From: JACCZH01 sp963729445
GTDB taxonomy: Bacteria > Chloroflexota > Chloroflexia > Thermomicrobiales > CFX8
Length of the DNA: 64,000 nt
NCBI GenBank assembly: GCA_963729445.1
Contig: CAVSNU010000005.1
Location: 1,054,001-1,118,000, forward strand
Reading direction: 5' to 3'
Both the position numbers and the translations under genes were made by a program. Shown here one piece after another: positions 43,043-54,034 of this stretch (position 1 is its first letter; each line of letters starts with the position of its first letter). Under the pieces are notes generated by a model. It saw only the letters and a list, made by a program, of their open reading frames with translations. It was not told the DNA's origin and ran no database searches.

Positions 43043-45382
43043 ATGACAACTGTGACGAACCAGCACGGTCCTACATGGGAAGACTACGCGCGCGCCGAGT
43101 CATTTCTGCCGTGGAACGTGGACCGCATGCTGCTCCGCATGCGAGTCGCGCCAAACTGGATCGGCGAAACCGACCGCTTCTGGTACCGGGTGCGCACCGA
43201 GAGTGGGTACGAGTTCATCTATGTGCATCCGGAGACCCGATCACGTGAGCCCGCCTTCGACCACGTGCGCCTGGCTGCGGCGCTCTCCACGGCGTCGGGG
43301 AAAGCTTACGTGCCAACGCAGCTCCCGTTCACCACGATCGAGCTCATCGAAGACGGAACGAAGATCCAGTTCGATATCGAGGATGCTCGCTGGGTCTGCG
43401 ATCTGGACGACTACCGCTGCACCCAGTCGTCAAAACCGGCTGATCCGCCGCACCCCGAGAAGGTGTCGCCTGACGGCAGGTGGGCGATCTTCGTCCGAGA
43501 CTACAATCTATGGCTACGTCCAATGAGCGGCGGAGACGAGATTCAGATCACGACTGACGGTGAGCAGCACTATGACTATGCGTCGCTGCCGGAATCCCGA
43601 ACATCGACCGTGACTGACCGGATGCTCGGCACCAGGCTTGAGCCGGCTGGCGAGTGGTCGCCGGACAGCCGCAAGTTTCTGACTCACCGCCTCGACGAGC
43701 GGCACGTGCCTGAGATGCACCTCATCCAGTCGGTGCACGGCGATGGCGGCCGGCCAAAACTCCACTCCTACCGCTACGCGCTCCCGGAAGATGAGCGCCT
43801 CCCCGAATCACAGCTGCTCATCGTGGACATTGAATCGAGAGACGTGACACCGGTGAGGCACGAGCCGCTGCTTGCGGTGGGCCGCTCGCCGTTTGAGTCC
43901 AACACCCTCTGGTGGGTAGATTCCGAAGGGGCTGGCACCGTCGCGTTTGTGTCGTTCTCTCGATACATGCGCGACGCTACCCTGTATACCCTCGACATCG
44001 CCACGGGTTCCTGCCAGGTGATCCTCAAGGAGAGCGCAAAGACACAGCTTGAGCCGTCGCTCTCGCCAACTAGCAAGAAGCCGATGCACTGGATCTCGGC
44101 TGACTGCACCGACGTCGTCTGGTTCTCGGAGCGGGACGGCTGGGGCCACCTCTACCTGTACGATGGCACAACGGGGGAAGTTCGCAAACAGATTACGCAG
44201 GGCGCTTGGGTGGTACGCGAGCTCGTGCACGTCGATCCTCAACAACGGGTTATTTTCTTCACGGCTGGTGGTCGGGAGGCAGGCCGGGATCCGTACTATC
44301 GCCATCTCTACCGTGTCGATTTCGACGGATCGAACCTGACCCTCCTCAGTCCCGAGGATGCCGACCACGTCATTACTTGCTCGCCGTGCGGCGGCTTTTT
44401 CGTTGATGTCTATTCGCGGGTTGATCTACCACCAGCTGCGGTGGTTCGCGATCACAAGGGCCAGGTCGTTGTCGAGCTGGAGACGGGCGATGTTCAGCGG
44501 CTTCTCGCCACGGGATGGCGTTACCCTGAGCGATTCCAGGCACTGGCCACTGATGGGGTCACGGAGATCCACGGGGTCATTATCTACCCGACGAACTTCG
44601 ACCCGTCACGCTCCTACCCCGTGATCGACGGAATCTATCCGGGACCGCAGGTCATCGAGACGCCGAAGTCGTTCCCCGATGGCAGCGAGCGGCACCCGGT
44701 GTTCCCGCACCAGGCTCTGGCAGAGCTCGGCTTTATCATCGTCATCGTCGATGGTCGGGGCACTCCGTACCGCTCCAAGGCGTTTATCGACGAACAGTAC
44801 GGCAAGCTTGAGAATGGCGGCGGGCTGGTCGATCACATGGCCGCAATGCGCCAGCTCGCGGCGACCCGCCCATACATGGACCTGAGCCGCGTCGGGATCT
44901 ATGGTCACTCCGGTGGCGGCTACGCGTCGGTACGCGCGCTGCTCGCCTATCCGGACTTCTTCAAGGTCGCAGTCTCCTCAGCCGGCAACCATGACCAGCG
45001 CAGCTACTTTTCGGGCTGGGGCAACCGCTACATCGGACCGCTCTGTGAAGGCAACTACGCGGAGCAAGTGAACGGGCAGCTTGCCGGACAGCTGCAGGGC
45101 AAGCTCCTGCTCGTCTGGGGGGAGATGGACGACAACGTCCACCCGGCCATGACGATCCAGTTGATTGACGAGTTGATCAAAGCCAACAAGGATGTCGACC
45201 TGCTGATTCTGCCGAACTCCAACCACGTGTTCGCAGATCTAACCCTCGGTCCCAACGCCGCACGCAGCAACTCACCCAGTAACCTCTATTTCGTGCGCCG
45301 GACCTGGGACTATTTCGTCCAGCACCTGCTGGGAGAGACGCCGCCCAGGGAGTATCGCATTCGCGGAACAAGTGCCGACTAG
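43043..45382 (+). CDS. S9 family peptidase (DPP IV-like)
   Basis: The 779-aa protein has an N-terminal DPP IV-type beta-propeller (WEDYARAESFLPWN, WSPDSRKFLTHRLDERHV, YWFSERDGWGHLYLYDG-like WFSERDGWGHLYLYDG) and a C-terminal hydrolase domain with Ser623 (GIYGHSGGGYAS), Asp696/697 (WGEMDDNVHP) and His728 (NSNHVF). Members release dipeptides from peptide N termini. No signal peptide is visible. AAAGGGGAAAG precedes the ATG. A paralogue of the same architecture is encoded at 54035-56341. Confidence 0.94.
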   Translation: MTTVTNQHGPTWEDYARAESFLPWNVDRMLLRMRVAPNWIGETDRFWYRVRTESGYEFIYVHPETRSREPAFDHVRLAAALSTASGKAYVPTQLPFTTIELIEDGTKIQFDIEDARWVCDLDDYRCTQSSKPADPPHPEKVSPDGRWAIFVRDYNLWLRPMSGGDEIQITTDGEQHYDYASLPESRTSTVTDRMLGTRLEPAGEWSPDSRKFLTHRLDERHVPEMHLIQSVHGDGGRPKLHSYRYALPEDERLPESQLLIVDIESRDVTPVRHEPLLAVGRSPFESNTLWWVDSEGAGTVAFVSFSRYMRDATLYTLDIATGSCQVILKESAKTQLEPSLSPTSKKPMHWISADCTDVVWFSERDGWGHLYLYDGTTGEVRKQITQGAWVVRELVHVDPQQRVIFFTAGGREAGRDPYYRHLYRVDFDGSNLTLLSPEDADHVITCSPCGGFFVDVYSRVDLPPAAVVRDHKGQVVVELETGDVQRLLATGWRYPERFQALATDGVTEIHGVIIYPTNFDPSRSYPVIDGIYPGPQVIETPKSFPDGSERHPVFPHQALAELGFIIVIVDGRGTPYRSKAFIDEQYGKLENGGGLVDHMAAMRQLAATRPYMDLSRVGIYGHSGGGYASVRALLAYPDFFKVAVSSAGNHDQRSYFSGWGNRYIGPLCEGNYAEQVNGQLAGQLQGKLLLVWGEMDDNVHPAMTIQLIDELIKANKDVDLLILPNSNHVFADLTLGPNAARSNSPSNLYFVRRTWDYFVQHLLGETPPREYRIRGTSAD

Positions 45383-45434
45383 TCGCTGCAACTGTTCCTG
45401 GTGAAATCACCTTCGCGGACTGCGCGCATGAGGA

Positions 45435-45469
45435 AGGCGGGACGATGCTACACGAGCATCGTCCCGCCT
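45435..45469. terminator. Hairpin between convergent genes
   Basis: AGGCGGGACGATGCT (45435-45449) is perfectly complementary to 45455-45469 across a 5-nt loop (ACACG). It lies 53 bp after the S9 peptidase stop and 100 bp from the end of the convergent carbonic anhydrase gene. There is no T-run, but position and stability suggest a terminator. Confidence 0.7.
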
Positions 45470-45568
45470 GTCGCGGTCGTGGACAGAGGCTACAAAACCT
45501 GGACAGTGTTGCGTCGAGATCGACGAGAGGAGAAACGAGACTCCTCGCCGAGGGGTGGGCCAGCCCGG

Positions 45569-46066
45569 CTACTGTTGGACTGGCTGAAGACGGCCAGTCC
45601 GGACATCGTAGACGAAGCCGGAGACCGGAACCTCGTCCGAAATGAGGGGCGAGTTGCGGATCAAAGCCACATCCTCGTCGACGCTCTCCCCAACGTTACT
45701 GAACGGTAGGAAGTCAATGTCAGCCGCATCGGAGTTGAAGCGCTCCACAAGCCGGGCACGCAGGTCCTCGTTCCGGAACGTCGCCATCCCGCAGTCCGTA
45801 TGGTGAATGACGACCACTTCGGTCGTCCCCAGCAACTGTTGCGAGATCACCAGTGATCGAATCGCATCCGCACTCGCCCGGCCACCGGCGTTGCGAATGA
45901 CGTGGGCGTCGCCCTCTTCAAGACCGAGCGCTTTCGCTGGGTCGATGCGGGCGTCCATGCAGGTCAGCACCGCCACCTTCCGCGCGGGCGGCATCGGCAG
46001 ATCCCCCTTGTCGAAGCCGGCAGCGTAGCGTTCGTTTGCTGCGAGGAATTCAGGCACGATCGTCAT
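45569..46066 (-). CDS. Beta-class carbonic anhydrase
   Basis: The 165-aa enzyme hydrates CO2 to bicarbonate. The zinc ligands of the beta class are visible: Cys in LTCMDARID (with the Asp-Arg dyad), His and Cys in VVIHHTDCGM, plus HVIRNAGGRAS. Length is at the short end, as in many type II-like bacterial forms. The ribosome binding site AAGGAG lies within the last codons of the small upstream ORF (HKEQ then TAG), pointing to coupling with it. Probably cytosolic. Confidence 0.93.
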   Translation of the reverse strand: MTIVPEFLAANERYAAGFDKGDLPMPPARKVAVLTCMDARIDPAKALGLEEGDAHVIRNAGGRASADAIRSLVISQQLLGTTEVVVIHHTDCGMATFRNEDLRARLVERFNSDAADIDFLPFSNVGESVDEDVALIRNSPLISDEVPVSGFVYDVRTGRLQPVQQ

Positions 46067-46069
46067 CTT

Positions 46070-46270
46070 CTATTGCTCCTTGTGTGGAATCACTATATGA
46101 GTGCGACTTCGCGCACCCGCGGCGTAAACAACAGCCAGGCCGTCTGGTTGCAGTGATGCAACCCTGGCCACCCCAAGGTATTCCACAAAGCCCGCGATAG
46201 GGTCAACGTCAACGCGTTCTGGCGCATCCATGACAACTCTCAACAACGCGTTGCAGTCGTCGAGGTCCAT
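46070..46270 (-). CDS. Possible small protein upstream of carbonic anhydrase
   Basis: This 66-codon frame (MDLDDCNALLRVVMDAPERV at the start) ends TAG 3 bp before the carbonic anhydrase ATG, and its last codons contain the ribosome binding site of that gene. Amino-acid composition is protein-like (PIAGFVEYLGVARVASLQPD). GGGGAG abuts its ATG too closely for a standard start, so translation may begin at an internal codon. No family is recognised. The rest of the 46271-46431 gap shows nothing clear. Confidence 0.4.
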   Translation of the reverse strand: MDLDDCNALLRVVMDAPERVDVDPIAGFVEYLGVARVASLQPDGLAVVYAAGARSRTHIVIPHKEQ

Positions 46271-46431
46271 CTCCCCTACGGCCTGGCTGGCGTGTCGCCA
46301 GCCTCGCCATTGGCCGGCACGTCACAGAGATTGGCCGGGTACAGGTCAAACCCAGGCTCGGTCGCTGGCGATACGAATTGCGAAGGCGGCTCTCCAATGC
46401 CTCAACGCGGAGGATCGCGCCATAGCAGGGA

Positions 46432-47217
46432 CTAACCGCGCAACGCCTCGGCGGTGGCAGTGTCAGCCGGGAAGAAGGACTCGATGGCGAGCTCGTCGAG
46501 GGTGACATCGACCGCTGTACCGAAGATCGTGGTCGTGCTGATGAACGACAGCAGTCCATGTTCAGTCTCAATCCGGAGAGGCACAACCAACGCTGTGTGT
46601 CGCGGAGCTCCGGAGTGATCGTCAACACCCTCTGGGAGAGGGTAGTCACGCAGCTCGTCGTGGAGCGCGGCGAGAACGGGGTCGGCGGTTATCTCGATCT
46701 GGTGTTGGAGCCGGGTGAGCACGTGCTCTCGCCACTCGGCAAGGTTGGCGATTCTCGGAGCGAGCCCGGTCGGATGCAGGCTGAGCCGCAGGACGTTGAC
46801 CGGCGGCTCCAACAGATCCGGTGCGACACCAACAAGCAGCGTTGCGATGGCCCCGTTCGCCGTCACCAGCGTCCAGTGCCGGTCGATGGCCAGCGCCGGG
46901 TAGGGCTCGTGACCGGCCAGAACCAGATCAATCGCCTCGCGCGCGGCGCGCATCGCGGGGTCGTCGAGCGGCGTTTTGGAGTAGACGGGCGCGTAGCCGG
47001 CCGCGACGAGTAGCGTGTTGCGGTCGCGGAGCGGCAGGTCGAGCTGCTCGGCCAGATGCAGCAGCATCTCCCGGCTTGGCAGCGACCGGCCGGTTTCAAG
47101 AAAGCTGATGTGCCGTGCCGAAACGTCGGCGTTCAGCGCAAGGTCGAGCTGGCTCAGGCGCCGGTGCTGGCGCCAGCCGCGAAGTAGTTCTCCCACCGGA
47201 CGATCTACATTCAACAT
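46432..47217 (-). CDS. XRE-family regulator with MmyB-like ligand domain
   Basis: The 261-aa protein begins with a Cro/CI-type helix-turn-helix (LLRGWRQHRRLSQLDLALNA, SARHISFLETGRSLPSREML) and continues with the MmyB-like ligand-binding domain, including the NTLLVAAGYAP link, HWTLVTANGAIATLL and, near the end, HGLLSFISTTTIFGTAVDVT. Such regulators are thought to sense fatty-acid-like ligands. It is divergent from the NTF2-like/membrane protein pair at 47351-48175, which it probably controls through the 130-bp gap. Confidence 0.9.
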   Translation of the reverse strand: MLNVDRPVGELLRGWRQHRRLSQLDLALNADVSARHISFLETGRSLPSREMLLHLAEQLDLPLRDRNTLLVAAGYAPVYSKTPLDDPAMRAAREAIDLVLAGHEPYPALAIDRHWTLVTANGAIATLLVGVAPDLLEPPVNVLRLSLHPTGLAPRIANLAEWREHVLTRLQHQIEITADPVLAALHDELRDYPLPEGVDDHSGAPRHTALVVPLRIETEHGLLSFISTTTIFGTAVDVTLDELAIESFFPADTATAEALRG

Positions 47218-47350
47218 GGCCGAATACTACTCCGCGCGAGGTCGAGCCGCCATTACCTCACAGGTAATCGACTTCGCACAGCCTGGTCGTGACAATGACA
47301 TCAACGTTTTGGCGGCGAAGTACGCCGCGGTTCATTAAACGGAGGTTTCC

Positions 47351-47731
47351 ATGAACGATGTCACGACCACGATCGATCTCTACGTTGCAGTGTGGAATGA
47401 GACCGACCCCGCCCAGCGGCGCGACCTGATCGCCCAGACCTGGAGCGACGACGCGAGCTACCTGGATCCGATGCTTACCGGCGATGGACACGACGGTCTC
47501 GATGCCATGTTCACCGCTATTCACGAGCAGCTCCCCGGCCACCGGCTCCGCCGCGTGGGCGCGATCGACAGCCACCACGACCGCGTGCGCTTCGCCTGGG
47601 AGCTGATCGGCCCTGACGGCGGCGCGCCGGTCTTCGCCGGAATCGACATCGGCATCATCGCCGCTGACGGACGGTTGCGGGCAATCACTGGCTTTCTCGA
47701 CCAGACCCCAAGCCCTCAAGAAGGTTCATAG
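47351..47731 (+). CDS. Nuclear transport factor 2-like (SnoaL-type) protein
   Basis: The 126-aa product has the NTF2-like fold signature: TTIDLYVAVWNETDPAQRRD, WSDDASYLDPML, DGHDGLDAMFTAI, then beta strands VRFAWELIGPDGG and FAGIDIGIIAADGRLRAITGF. Members are small-molecule binding or isomerase/hydrolase-like enzymes; function here unknown. ACGGAGGTTTCC precedes the ATG. It is followed by a membrane protein after 36 bp and divergent from the MmyB-like regulator. Confidence 0.85.
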   Translation: MNDVTTTIDLYVAVWNETDPAQRRDLIAQTWSDDASYLDPMLTGDGHDGLDAMFTAIHEQLPGHRLRRVGAIDSHHDRVRFAWELIGPDGGAPVFAGIDIGIIAADGRLRAITGFLDQTPSPQEGS

Positions 47732-47767
47732 GTCAACCCGGGCGAGACCCCGGAAAGGAGAGATCGC

Positions 47768-48175
47768 ATGAGCACCACGACCCTCGGCACGACCGCAGAC
47801 CGACAGTCACTCCTGCGCCGAGCGCTCCTTGCAGACGGCGTCGTCAGCGGCACGATGGGCGTCCTGCTGGCACTGGCGGCGGACCCGCTGAACGATCTGC
47901 TGGACCTGCCGACGCTCCTGCTGCAGTTGGCCGGCTTGAGCCTGCTCCCTTACGCCGCAGCCTTGATCTACCTCGCGACACGCCCAACCATCCACCGCAG
48001 GGCGGCTTGGTGCGTGATCGGGCTGAACCTGCTCTGGGCGGCTGAGAGCCTGATCCTCCTGGTGGCTGGCTGGGTCGACCCGACTACGCTGGGCATCGTG
48101 TTCGTCACCGGGCAGGCGCTCGTGGTGGTGGCTTTCGCCGAGCTGCACTATCTCGGCCTCCGCCGCTCAGCCTGA
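47768..48175 (+). CDS. Small integral membrane protein, four helices
   Basis: The 135-aa product has four hydrophobic segments (about 20-40, 48-70, 78-98 and 104-124 by eye: VSGTMGVLLALAADPL, LAGLSLLPYAAALIYLATR, AWCVIGLNLLWAAESLILLV, LGIVFVTGQALVVVAFAEL). It resembles small DoxX-like or DUF membrane proteins but without a diagnostic motif. GGAAAGGAGAG precedes the ATG. It likely forms an operon with the NTF2-like gene under the MmyB-like regulator. Confidence 0.8.
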   Translation: MSTTTLGTTADRQSLLRRALLADGVVSGTMGVLLALAADPLNDLLDLPTLLLQLAGLSLLPYAAALIYLATRPTIHRRAAWCVIGLNLLWAAESLILLVAGWVDPTTLGIVFVTGQALVVVAFAELHYLGLRRSA

Positions 48176-48184
48176 TACATCACT

Positions 48185-48224
48185 GTGCCGCCGCCGGCTC
48201 CAACGTTGGAGCCGGCGGCGGCAC
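48185..48224. terminator. 40-nt perfect palindrome between convergent genes
   Basis: Bases 48185-48204 (GTGCCGCCGCCGGCTCCAAC) are the exact reverse complement of 48205-48224. The palindrome starts 10 bp after the membrane-protein stop and ends 11 bp before the proline dehydrogenase stop, so it probably terminates both transcripts, though no T-run is present. Confidence 0.75.
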
Positions 48225-48234
48225 GTTCCAGCCA

Positions 48235-49236
48235 CTACCCGCGTAGGTTGCGGGCCACGAAGAGCAGGTTGGCGGGGCGCTCGGCCAGCCGGCGCATCAG
48301 GTAGAAGTACCACTCGGGGCCGAACGGCGTGGCCACCAGCACCTTGTAGCCCTGCTGCACGAGCTTGAGCTGCAGCTGGGTGGCGATGCCGTAGAGCATC
48401 TGGAACTCGAAGCGGTCGCGGGGAATGTCGTGCTGGGTCGTGTAGGCGATCACCTCGTCGATGATGCGCTCGTCCTGGGTGGCCAGGGCGGTGTGGCCCC
48501 CGTTGCTGAGCGCGAGCCTGGCCAGGTGCAGGTAGTTGGCGTCGACGTCCGCCTTCTTCGCGTAGGCGACGCTCGGCGGCTCGAGGTAGGCGCCCTTGAC
48601 CAGCCGCAGGTTGGGCTGGTACTCGAGCAGGCCGCGCAGGTCGGCCTCGCTGCGGTAGAGGCACGACTGGAGCACGGTGCCGACGTTCTCGTGGCCCTGC
48701 TCGCGCAGGCGGCGGTAGATGCGCAGGGTCGGGTCGACCCGGGCCGACTCCTCCATGTCGATGCGGATGAAGTTGTCCAGCCCGGCGGCGTGCTCGACGA
48801 GCTGCGCCACGTGCCGCTCGGCGACGTCCTCGCCGAGGTCGAGCCCGAGATGCGTCAGCTTGAGCGCGATGTTCGTCTGGAGCCCGCGCGCGGCGATGCC
48901 ATCCAGGATCGTGCGGTAGGTCGCCACGACCCCGCGGGCGGTGGCCTCGTCGGCGACGCCCTCGCCCAGCAGGGTCGTGTTGGTATGGAGCCCCTTGTCG
49001 TTGAGGGCCTTGAGGGCCACGGCGCACTCGTCGAAGGTCTCGCCCGCCACGAAGCGCGCCGCCCCCAGGCGCATGCCCCAGCGCCGGACACCGCTGGCAA
49101 CCAGCCGGTTGTGCGTGGCCATGAGGATCCCGCTGCGGAACACGGCGTTCAACCTGGCGCCGGCTTGCGACGAGCGGCCACGCTCCGGCTGGCCTGAGGG
49201 CGAGCTCTGGCTCGCCCGCTGCGCGGTGTCGGTCAT
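48235..49236 (-). CDS. putA: Proline dehydrogenase (monofunctional)
   Basis: The 333-aa FAD enzyme oxidises proline to P5C. The TIM-barrel motifs are present: FDECAVALKALNDKG, TNIALKLTHLGLD, FIRIDMEESARVDPTLRIYR, LRLVKGAYLEP, ALATQDERIIDE, FEFQMLYGI and EWYFYLMRRLAERPANL. The length matches short, monofunctional PRODH of Gram-positive-type bacteria. The ATG lies two bases after the stop of the P5C dehydrogenase gene, so both steps are co-expressed. Codon use is strongly GC-rich at third positions, like its partner. It is intact. Confidence 0.93.
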   Translation of the reverse strand: MTDTAQRASQSSPSGQPERGRSSQAGARLNAVFRSGILMATHNRLVASGVRRWGMRLGAARFVAGETFDECAVALKALNDKGLHTNTTLLGEGVADEATARGVVATYRTILDGIAARGLQTNIALKLTHLGLDLGEDVAERHVAQLVEHAAGLDNFIRIDMEESARVDPTLRIYRRLREQGHENVGTVLQSCLYRSEADLRGLLEYQPNLRLVKGAYLEPPSVAYAKKADVDANYLHLARLALSNGGHTALATQDERIIDEVIAYTTQHDIPRDRFEFQMLYGIATQLQLKLVQQGYKVLVATPFGPEWYFYLMRRLAERPANLLFVARNLRG

Positions 49237-49238
49237 CG

Positions 49239-50792
49239 CTACACTCGTTCTCCGACGGCTTTCGCCACCATGAAGTTCTGCAGGTAGTCCGGGCCGCCAC
49301 TCTTGGTGTTGGTGCCGCTCATCTTCATGCCGCCGAAGGGATGCACGCCCATGAACGCGCCGGTGCAGCCGCGGTTGAAGTAGAGGTTGCCGACATCAAA
49401 CTGGTAGCGGGCCCGCTCCAGGTTGGCGCGATCGCGCGAGTAGACCGAGCCGGTCAGCCCGTACTCGGAGGAGTTGGCGATGGCGAGCGCGTGGTCGAAA
49501 TCGCGCGCCTTGACCAGGGCCAGCACCGGGCCGAAGATCTCCTCGCAGGCCACCCGCGCGTCCTCGGACACGTCGGCGAAGATGGTGGGCGGCACGAAGT
49601 AGCCGTTGTTCTCGACCGGGTCCGCCTGATAGGCCAGCCGGCCTTCCTGCTTGCCGACCTCGATGTATTTCTTGATCGAGTTGAACTGCTTCTCGTCGAC
49701 GACGGCGCCGACGGTGTGCTCGCCGGTGTGGGCCGGCCCGTGGGTCACGTTCTGGCCGGTGAGCTCGACGACCCGCGCGACCACCTGGTCGTAGACATCC
49801 TGGTGGATGATGGCCCGCGAGCAGGCCGAGCACTTCTGGCCCTGGAAGCCGAAGGCGGAGCCCACGATGCCCTGGGCGGCGTCCTCGAGGTCGGCGCTGG
49901 CGTCCACGATGATCGCGTCCTTGCCGCCCATCTCGGCCGTCACCCGCTTGAGCCAGCGCTGGCCGGGGTGCACCTTGGCAGCGCGCTCGTAGATGCGCAC
50001 GCCGACCGCGCGGGACCCGGTGAAGGCCACGAAGGCGATGCGCGGGTCGTCCACCAGCGCGTCGCCGATCTCCTCGCCGCCGCCGGGCAGGAAGTTGACC
50101 ACGCCCGGCGGGACGCCGGCCGCCTCCATCAGCTCGATCATCTTGTAGCCGATGACCGGGGTGCTGCTGGCCGGCTTGACGACGACGGTGTTGCCGGCGG
50201 TCACCGGGGCCATCACCATGTTGGTGAAGATGGCGCAGCGGGAAGTTCCAGGGCGGGATGACCGCGCCCACGCCGATCGGCTGGTAGTGGAAGCTGTTGG
50301 CTTCGTTGGGCAGGTGCGCGAACGACATGTGCTGGGAGAGCCGCAGCATCTCGCGGCCGTTCCACTCCATCATGTCGATGGCCTCGCAGACCTCGCCCTC
50401 GGCCTCGTCCCAGGCTTTGTCGAGCTCGTAGGCCATCCAGGCGGCCAGCTCCAGGCGGTGCTTGCGCAGCAACGCCGGCCAGCTTGAAGGCCACGCTGGC
50501 GCGGCCCTCGGCCGACATCGTCCGCCAGCTGGTGAAGGCCTCCTCGGCGGCCGCGATGGCCTGGTCGACATGACGCCGCGCTGCCCCGGGCCACCTCGCC
50601 GACGACCTGCTCCAGGTTGCCGGGGTTGACGGACGTGATCCACTCGCCGGTCTCGATCCGCTCGCCGTCGATGACCAGCGGGTAGCGCTGCCCGAGCTGG
50701 GTCGCCACCGCGTCGAGCGCCCGCTGCATGGCGATGCGGTTCTCTTCGATGCTGAAATCCATCGGTACTTCGTTGCGAAATGCTGCACGCAT
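49239..50792 (-). pseudogene. pruA: 1-pyrroline-5-carboxylate dehydrogenase with three frameshifts
   Basis: The enzyme converts P5C (glutamate semialdehyde) to glutamate. The full protein of about 515 residues is readable only across three breaks: frame 1 from ATG 50792 to about 50587 (CCCC at 50584-50587), frame 2 to about 50478, frame 3 to about 50238, then the main frame to TAG 49239. Each break equals one extra base. Conserved parts are intact: VIPPWNFPL, VTAEMGGKDAIIVD with catalytic Glu, GFQGQKCSACSR with catalytic Cys, and EEIFGPVLALV. It precedes proline dehydrogenase. Sequence error and gene decay cannot be separated here. Confidence 0.87.
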
Positions 50793-50854
50793 GGTCGTCG
50801 TTACTCCCTTTTCCCTGTGTCGCGACAGAGTGAACGTATCCTCTCCTCGTAAAC

Positions 50855-54004
<3,150 letters not shown>

Positions 54005-54034
54005 ATGGCGATCCTCTCCTCTATCCCAGACGTG

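Noticed and set aside
49341..50261. A 306-codon plus-strand open frame opposite P5C dehydrogenase
   Set aside because: Another antisense shadow of a GC-rich gene, rich in His/Gly/Asp and without recognisable domains.
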